Source of the DNA: Triticum aestivum
Lineage: Eukaryota > Streptophyta > Magnoliopsida > Poales > Poaceae
Direction: 5' to 3'
NCBI RefSeq assembly: GCF_018294505.1
Contig: NC_057811.1
Location: forward strand, 402,902,790-402,966,789
Length of the DNA stretch: 64,000 bases
Made by a program: the position numbers and the translations under genes. The notes under the pieces are model-generated. The model saw only the letters and a list, made by a program, of their open reading frames with translations, was not told the DNA's origin and did no database searches. This document shows, one piece after another, positions 57,975 through 64,000 of the stretch; position 1 is the first letter of the stretch; the number at the start of each line of letters is the position of its first letter.

Positions 57975-58355
57975 CCCCACCGATTTGATCCATCCGGCGC
58001 CACCGAGTTCACTTGATATAGCCACTGCTAGAAACCCTAATCAATTCGGTCTCACCGATAGGATCTCCGTCCAAGATGGCCTTGGAAACTCTCTGTTGCC
58101 TGTTGCAATTATTTCGGTCTCACCGAAATATGCAATCGGTCCCACCGAGTTTGCCTGACCAACTCTCTGTTTGCTTATTACTGAAATTGGTCTCACCGAG
58201 TTCATGTAATCGGTCAAACCGAGATGAGTTTTGCCTAAACCCTAGCACATCGGTCCCACCGAGTTGATCATGTCGGTCCCACCGAGAATCCTAGCGTTCA
58301 AAATTTGAACTAAACTGGTCTCACCGAGTTCACCTATTTGGTCTGACCGGGTTGG
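57975..58355. repeat. Repeated TCGGTC(T/C)CACCGAG motif in the LTR
   Basis: About a dozen copies, some in inverted form, of a short palindromic motif cluster in U3 just upstream of the TATA box. The same block recurs in the LTR at 63318-63915. Possible enhancer-like repeats; function unknown. Confidence 0.75.
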
Positions 58356-58391
58356 GTCAAATGTGTGTAACGGTTAGATTTTGCGTGGAGG

Positions 58392-58401
58392 CTATATATA
58401 C
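58392..58401 (+). promoter_or_regulatory. TATA box of the Copia LTR
   Basis: CTATATATAC is followed by CCCTCCACCCC and an A/G-rich leader, a plausible LTR promoter about 800 bp before the primer binding site. Confidence 0.6.
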
Positions 58402-59191
58402 CCCTCCACCCCTTCTCTATTCAAGAGAGAGCCACCAGAACGTGCCTACACTTCCACTACTCATTTTCTGAGAGAGAACCACCTACTCATGTGTTGAGAC
58501 CAAGACATTCCAATCCAACCACAAGAATCCTGATCTCTAGCCTTCCCCAAGTTGCTTTCCACTCAAATCATCTTCCCACCATAGTCAAATCTGTGATAGA
58601 GAGTTGAGTGTTGGGGAGACTATCATTTGAAGCACAAGAGCAAGGAGTTCATCATCAACACACCATCTATTACCTTTTGGAGAGTGGTGTCTCCTAGATT
58701 GGTTAGGTGTCATTTGGGAGCCTCCGTCAAGATTGTGGAGTTGAACCAAGGAGTATGTAAGGGTAAGGAGATCGCCTACTTCGTGAAGATCTACCCATGT
58801 GAGGCGAGTCCTTCGTGGGATAGACAAGGTTGCTTCTTCGTGGATCCTTCGTGGGTGGAGCCCTCTGTGGACTCGCACAACCGTTACCCTTCGTGGGTTG
58901 AAGTCTCCACCAATGTGGATGTACGATAACACCACCTATCGGAACCACGCCAAAAATCTTCGTGTCCTCAATTGCGTTTGCACACTCCAATCCCATCCCT
59001 TTACTTTCTTGCAACTTGCATGCTTTACTTTCCGCTGCTCATATACTCTTGCCATGCTTGCTTGAAATGTATTGTGAATGCTTAAACTTGTGCTCAAACT
59101 CCACCTCAACTTGAAGAACTTAAAAACTGCTACTTTTGCTTGTTGAGGGTCTAATCACCCCCTCTAGACACCTCTTCTCGATACTTTCAAT

Positions 59192-59203
59192 TGGTATCAG
59201 AGC
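59192..59203 (+). other. Primer binding site (initiator tRNA-Met)
   Basis: TGGTATCAGAGC lies two bases after the LTR end and is complementary to the 3' end of initiator tRNA-Met, as usual in Copia elements. Confidence 0.9.
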
Positions 59204-59226
59204 ATTGGTCACCATTGGAGGAAGAT

Positions 59227-59749
59227 GGATGAGTCTACGATGGGGAGTTTTAGATGTAGAGTGCCTATGCTTGATGGAGAGTTCTTTAATGCTTGGAAAA
59301 ATGAGATGCTTGAGATTTTCAATGAATATCATTTGAACAAGTATATTACTAGCCCTTGTGCGCCCCTTATTGATCCATTGCATCCTACCCCCGATGAGTC
59401 TCTTGACATGATCCGCAATCTTAGAACTATCAATCTTATCATTAGAGGATTACCTAGAAATTTGATTGTATGCTTGCATATTCTTGAATGTGCTTACACC
59501 ATATGGAGATTTCTTGAGGAACGGTTTCCAAACTATTCCTTGAAAAATCAAGATGTGATTCTTCAAAAGTCCATAGCTTTTCATAAAATGAAACCTAGTG
59601 ATCCTAAATTTGATGGTTGTCTATTTGAGCTTCATGACCTTATGCGTGCCAAAGGAGATGTTGGAGTCATTAGTAGCATTATCTCTCAAGTCATTAGAAT
59701 TCATAAAGATGCACATTTCCATGGTCATACATCTAATGAATCACTCTAG
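59227..59749 (+). pseudogene. Copia gag
   Basis: The start MDESTMGSF lies 24 bp after the primer site. The frame gives 174 codons with the gag core (LDGEFFNAWKNEMLEIF, LECAYTIWRFLEERF, FELHDLMRAKGD). It stops after SNESL, well before the zinc knuckle that should follow. The sequence then jumps to a point just upstream of the protease, so a deletion removed the gag C-terminus. It was the nucleocapsid of virus-like particles in an intact copy. Confidence 0.85.
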
Positions 59750-60255
59750 GTGATGATCCATCACAAGATGATGTTGAACATGGATACTATGATGAGGATG
59801 ATGATAGTGACTTTGATCTCGATGAGTCTATGAGACACTTTGGTCTTATGGCTAACCTTCGCGGCTATATGGCTGGAGGAAAGGAATGGGTTCTTGATAG
59901 TGGATGTACCGATCACATGACCGGAGACAAGGATATGTTTCGTGAGCTTGCTGAAAATGACGGCCCTCAAAAGTATGTCACTTTTGGTGATAACTCTAAG
60001 GGTAAGGTGGTTGGACTTGGTAAGGTGGCCATCTCACATGACAGCTCCATCCAAAATATTATGCTCATTGAATCTCTTGGATACAATTTACTTTCCGTAT
60101 CTAGACTAGTCGATTTCGGTTTCAATGTCCTATTCACTGAAGTAGATTGCCAAGTGTTTCAAAGAGATAATCATAATATGGTCTTTACCGGTATACGTAG
60201 AGGTGATCTATACATTGTTGATTTCACTAAAAGGGCTCACTTGCTTAATTGCTAA
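59750..60255 (+). pseudogene. Copia protease region
   Basis: An acidic segment (YDEDDDSDFDLDESM) precedes the aspartic protease active site DSGCTDHMTG. The frame continues through YVTFGDNSKGKVVGLGKV, LLSVSRLVDFG and VFTGIRRGDLY to a stop at 60253-60255. The integrase frame is one base off, so a frameshift separates them. Confidence 0.85.
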
Positions 60256-60689
60256 ATCATCTAAAGGCTGGTTGTGGCATAGAAGGTTAGGTCATGTGGG
60301 CATGCAAAATCTTGATAAGATTATTAAAGGTCATCATATCCTTGGAGTTAAAGACGTTATATTTGACAAGGATAGACTTTGTAGTGCTTGTCAAGAAGGA
60401 AAACAGGTTGGAGGAAGCCACCCCGTGAAAAACATCATGACCACGAGAAGACCGCTCGAGCTGCTTCATATGGATCTTTTTGGTCCAAACGCATACAAAA
60501 GTCTCGGTGGTAACTCGTTCGGTTTAGTCATTGTCGATGACTTTTCAAGATTTACGTGGGTGTTCTTTCTTAATGATAAATCGCAGGTCCAAAAGATCTT
60601 CAAGAACTTCGCTAGGAAGGCCCAAAATCAATTTGAAGTGAAGATCAAGAAGGTTCGCAGCGACAACGGAACGGAGTTCAAGAACGCCA
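60203..60689 (+). pseudogene. Copia integrase, cut by an LTR
   Basis: The pre-integrase module WLWHRRLGHVG...CSACQEGKQ is followed by the first Asp in HMDLFGP and the second in RSDNGTEF. Coding sequence ends at 60689, where TGAAAGAAATATGCCC of an Angela-like LTR begins. The third catalytic residue, reverse transcriptase and RNase H lie beyond the insertion and are not in the window. Confidence 0.88.
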
Positions 60690-62450
60690 TGAAAGAAATA
60701 TGCCCTAGAGGCAATAATAAAGTTGTTATTTATATTTCCTTATATCATGATAAATGTTTATTATTCATGCTAGAATTGTATTAACCGGAAACTTGATACA
60801 TGTGTGGATACATAGACAAAACACAATGTCCCTAGTAAGCCTCTACTAGACTAGCTCGCTAATCAAAGATGGTTAAGTTTCCTAACCATAGACATGTGTT
60901 GTCATTTGATGAACGGGATCACATCATTAGGAGAATGAGACCCATCCGCTAGCTTAGCATAATGATCGATAAGTTTTATTGCTATTGCTTTCTTCATGTC
61001 ATATACATATTCCTTTGACTATGAGATTATGCAACTCCCGGATAGCGGAGGAATGCCTTGTGTGCTATCAAACGTCACAACGTAACTGGGTGATTATAAA
61101 GATGCTCTATAGGTATCTCCGAAGGTGTTTGTTGGGTTGACATAGATCGAGATTAGAATTTGTCACTCCGAGTATCGGAGAGGTATCTCTGGGCCCACTC
61201 GGTAATGCACATCATAATAAGCCTTTGCAAGCAATGTGATTAATGAGTTAGTTGCGGGATGATGCTTTACGAAACGAGTAAAGAGACTTGCCGGTAATGA
61301 GATTGAACTAGGTATGAAGATACCGACGATCGAATCTCGGGCAAGTAACATACCGATGACAAAGGGAATAACGTATGTTGTCATTACGGTACGACCGATA
61401 AAGATCTTCGTAGAATATGTGGGAACCAATATGAGCATCCAGGTTCCGATGTTGGTTATTGACCGGAGAGGTGTCTCGGTCATGTCTACATAGTTCTCGA
61501 ACCCGTAGGGTCCGCACGCTTAACATTCGATGACAATTTTGTATTATATGAGTTATGTGATTTGGTGACCGAATGTTGTTCGTAGTCCCGGATGAGATCA
61601 TGGACATGACGAGGAGTCTCAGAATGATCGATAGGTAAATATTTTTATATAGGACAATGATATTCGGACACCGGAAGTGTTCTGGGGGTACCGGGTACAT
61701 ATCGGGGCACCGGAAGGGGTTCCGGGCACCCCCCCGGCAAACTATATGGGCCTAATGGGCCAAGAGAGGGACAGACCAGCCCCTAAGGGGCTAGTGCGCC
61801 CCCTATAGGGTGAATAGGAGGAGAAGGAAAGGAAGGGAAGGGAGAAGGAAAGGGAGGATTCGACCTCCCCCTTTCCTTCCCTCCCCCCTTCGCTTTCCTT
61901 CCCCCTCCAATGAATATGGAAGGGGGGAGGCCGACTTGGAGGAGGCGCCCAAGTAGGATCCCTCCTACTTGGGGCGCCCCTTGCTGCTCTCCTCCCTCTC
62001 CCACCTATATATATATATGTGGTGGGGGGGGGGGCACCGCTAGACCACACAACATTGATTCCTAGCCGTGTGCGGCACCTCCCTCCACAGTTTACGCCTC
62101 CGGTCATATTGTCGTAGTGCTTAGGCGAAGCCCTACGCGGATCACTTCACCATCACCATCACCACGCTGTCGTGCTGACGAAACTCCCCCTCGACACTTT
62201 GCTGGATCAAGAGTTCGAGGGACGTCAACGAGATGAACATGTGCAGAAATCAGAGGTGCCGTACGTTTGGTGCTTGATCGGTCGGAATGAGAAGAAGTTC
62301 GACTACATCAACCGCATTGTCAAACGCTTCCGCTTTCGGTCTACAAGGGTACATGGACACACTCTCCCCCTCTCGTTGCTATGCATCTCCTAGATAGATC
62401 TTGCGTGAGCGTAGGAATTTTTTTGAAATTGCATGCTACGTTCCCAAACA
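60690..62450 (+). mobile_element. 5' LTR of an Angela/WIS-type Copia element
   Basis: The 1761-bp LTR runs from TGAAAGAAATATGCCC to TTCCCAAACA. It is followed at once by a primer-site-like GTGGCATCCGAGCCAGG, one base off the usual TGGTATCAGAGCC. It resembles but is diverged from the LTRs at 12571-16042. CGCCA (60685-60689) should be one copy of its target duplication. A TA-rich TATA region lies at 62005-62020. Confidence 0.88.
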
Positions 62451-63317
62451 GTGGCATCCGAGCCAGGTCTATGCGTAGATGATATGCATGAGTAGAACAC
62501 AAAGAGTTGTGGGCGGTGATCATCATATTGCTTACCACCAATGCCTTATTTTGATTTGGTGGTATTGTTGGATGAAGCGGCCCGGACCAACCTTACATGA
62601 CCACGTTCATGAGACCGGTTCCACCGATAGACATGCAACTAGTTTTTCATAAAGGTGGCTGGCGGGTGTCTGTTTCTCCAGCTTTAGTTGAATCGAATTT
62701 GACTACGGCCAATCCTTGTTGAAGGTTAAAATAGCAAACTTGATAAATCACCGTTGTGGTTTTGATGCGTAGGTAAGAACGGTTCTTACTAGAAGCCCGT
62801 AGCAGCCACGTAAAACTTGCAACAACAAAGTAGAGGACGTCTAACTTGTTTTTGCAGGGCATACTGTGATGTGATATGGTCAAGACATGATGTGATATAC
62901 GTTATTGTATGAGATGATCATGTTCTGTAAAAGTTACCAGCTACTGGCAGGAGCCTTATGGTTCTCTCTTTATTGTATGAAATGCAAACTCCATGTAATT
63001 GCTTTACCTTATCACTATGTGTTAGTGATAGTTGTAGAAGCGATAGTTTGCAAGACGACCACGACGCTACGATGGAGATCAAGGTGTCAAGCCTGTGACG
63101 ATGGAAATCATGATGGTGCTTTGGAGATAGAGATCAAAGGCACAAGATAATGATGGCCATATCATGTCACATATTTTGATTGCATGTGATGTTTATCTTT
63201 TATGCATCTTATTTTTCTTAGTACAGCGGTAGCATTATAAGATGACCCCTCACTAAAATTTCAAGGTATAAGTGTTCTCCCTGAGTATGCACTGTTGCGA
63301 TAGTTCGTCGTGCCGAG
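62451..63317 (+). mobile_element. Untranslated leader of the Angela-like element
   Basis: It is non-coding and parallels, in opposite orientation, the leader pieces at 11794-12556 and 4213-4713. It contains the uninterrupted site AGCATTATAAGATGA near 63228 that corresponds to the CACTA target at 4714/11791. It ends at an inserted LTR. Confidence 0.8.
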
Positions 63318-63915
63318 TGAAAGTGCAACTAACCCCTGGGTGGTTTTGGTAATTCATAACAACATATAGCTCATTGAACTAATATCCATTCAAGATCAAT
63401 TTTTCAGAAAGTTCAATGATTGGCATGGCATGGACTAGAGATGTGGACCCCTCAAAATGCTAAGGACACATATTGGCAAATGCTTAAGACTCTACATTTT
63501 CATTTTAGTGATCCAAGATCACATTGAGTCCATAGGAAAAGCCAATACTATTAAAAGGGGATGAGGTGTTGCTTAATGGCTTGCTTGCTCAAAATGCTTA
63601 GTGATATCCTCCAAAAGCCCTCAACCACTTTCTCATTTCCACATATGTCCTAAACCTAAAGTCAAACTCGGCTCCACCGATTTGATCTATCCGACGCCAC
63701 CGAGTTCACTTGACAGCCATAGCCAGAAACCCTAATCAGTTCGGTCTTACCGATAGGGATCTCGGTCTCACCGAGATGGGATTGCAAACTCTTTGTTTCC
63801 CTTCGTAACATTTTGGTCTTACCGAGATGAGTGATCAGTCCCACCGAGTTGGCAATGCAAACTCTCTGTTTCCTTTTCGTAACATTCCGGTCTCACCTAA
63901 ATGAGCGATCGGTCC
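63318..63915 (+). mobile_element. Partial LTR related to the Copia LTR at 57623
   Basis: It starts TGAAAGTGCAACTAACCCC and follows the sequence of the 57623 LTR, including the ATCCAAGATCACATTGAGTCC region and the TCGGTCTCACCGAG repeats. It is interrupted at about 63915. Confidence 0.8.
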
Positions 63916-64000
63916 CGATGTCTACTACGCAACTTTATTCTTGTAGACACGTGTTGGGCCTCCAAGCGCAGAGTTTTGTAGGACAGTAGCAATTTTCCCT
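63916..64000 (+). mobile_element. Start of a Gypsy-type LTR at the window edge
   Basis: GATGTCTACTACGCAACTTT...TTGTAGACACGTGTTGGGCCTCC resembles the first bases of a Triticeae Gypsy LTR (TGATGTCTACTAC...), here inserted into the preceding LTR. The window ends before anything else can be seen. Confidence 0.6.

Larger units (their letters stand above)
57623..59189 (+). mobile_element. 5' LTR of a Copia element (Maximus-like)
   Basis: It starts TGAAGCACAAGTGC and ends ACTTTCA at 59189, directly before a tRNA-Met primer site. The 1567-bp LTR carries many copies of TCGGTCTCACCGAG (57975-58350) and a TATA box (CTATATATAC, 58392-58401). A related LTR begins at 63318. The family name is from memory. 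Confidence 0.82.

Overview
The window looks like nuclear DNA of a grass of the wheat tribe (Triticeae). The evidence is the repeat content: Angela/WIS/BARE-type Copia LTRs, CACTA transposons with Triticeae-type subterminal repeats, Stowaway and Tourist MITEs, intron-containing genes with GT-AG splice sites, and GC-rich first exons. Family names come from memory of Triticeae repeats and were not searched. About three quarters of the window is mobile DNA or its debris.

Layout. 1-19585 is a nested transposon block. The oldest layer is a CACTA element whose broken transposase and right end lie at 16043-19585. A minus-strand Copia retrotransposon sits inside that transposase gene; its 5' LTR is 12571-16042 and its leader, gag and pol run leftward. 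Its LTR was hit by a solo LTR of the same family in the opposite orientation (13632-15373, duplication GTTAC). Its leader was hit by a complete 7.1-kb CACTA element (4717-11790, duplication TTA). At the left the Copia pol gene meets a second copy of itself tail to tail, forming an inverted repeat, and that copy is entered at 1-401 by the end of another CACTA element.

19586-57622 is the gene-bearing part. It holds three apparently intact host genes: a ten-exon sulfate transporter (minus, 21667-25127, 650 aa), a five-exon FCF2-type rRNA-processing gene (plus, 46282-48013, 199 aa) and a seven-exon membrane-anchored NHL-repeat gene (minus, 51458-55448, 502 aa). Between them lie a degenerate L1-type LINE (33681-38858), LINE-like remnants, two outward-facing Helitron-like 3' termini, a decayed PIF/Harbinger transposon, MITEs, a 75-bp poly-G tract and long AT-rich stretches without genes.

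57623-64000 is a second nest. A Copia element (LTR, tRNA-Met primer site, gag, protease, integrase) is cut within integrase by an Angela-like Copia element (LTR 60690-62450 plus leader). That leader is cut by another LTR, which is followed by what looks like the start of a Gypsy LTR at the window edge.

The three host genes show no functional link: ion transport, small-subunit rRNA processing, and an unknown membrane role. The less ordinary signals are a small two-exon coiled-coil/membrane gene kept open in two different CACTA elements but at opposite sides of the transposase, the tail-to-tail Copia inverted repeat, a roughly 100-bp-arm hairpin in the complete CACTA element, and a 523-bp TG...CA unit flanked by a perfect 5-bp repeat. 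I did not find evidence for a wholly new system.
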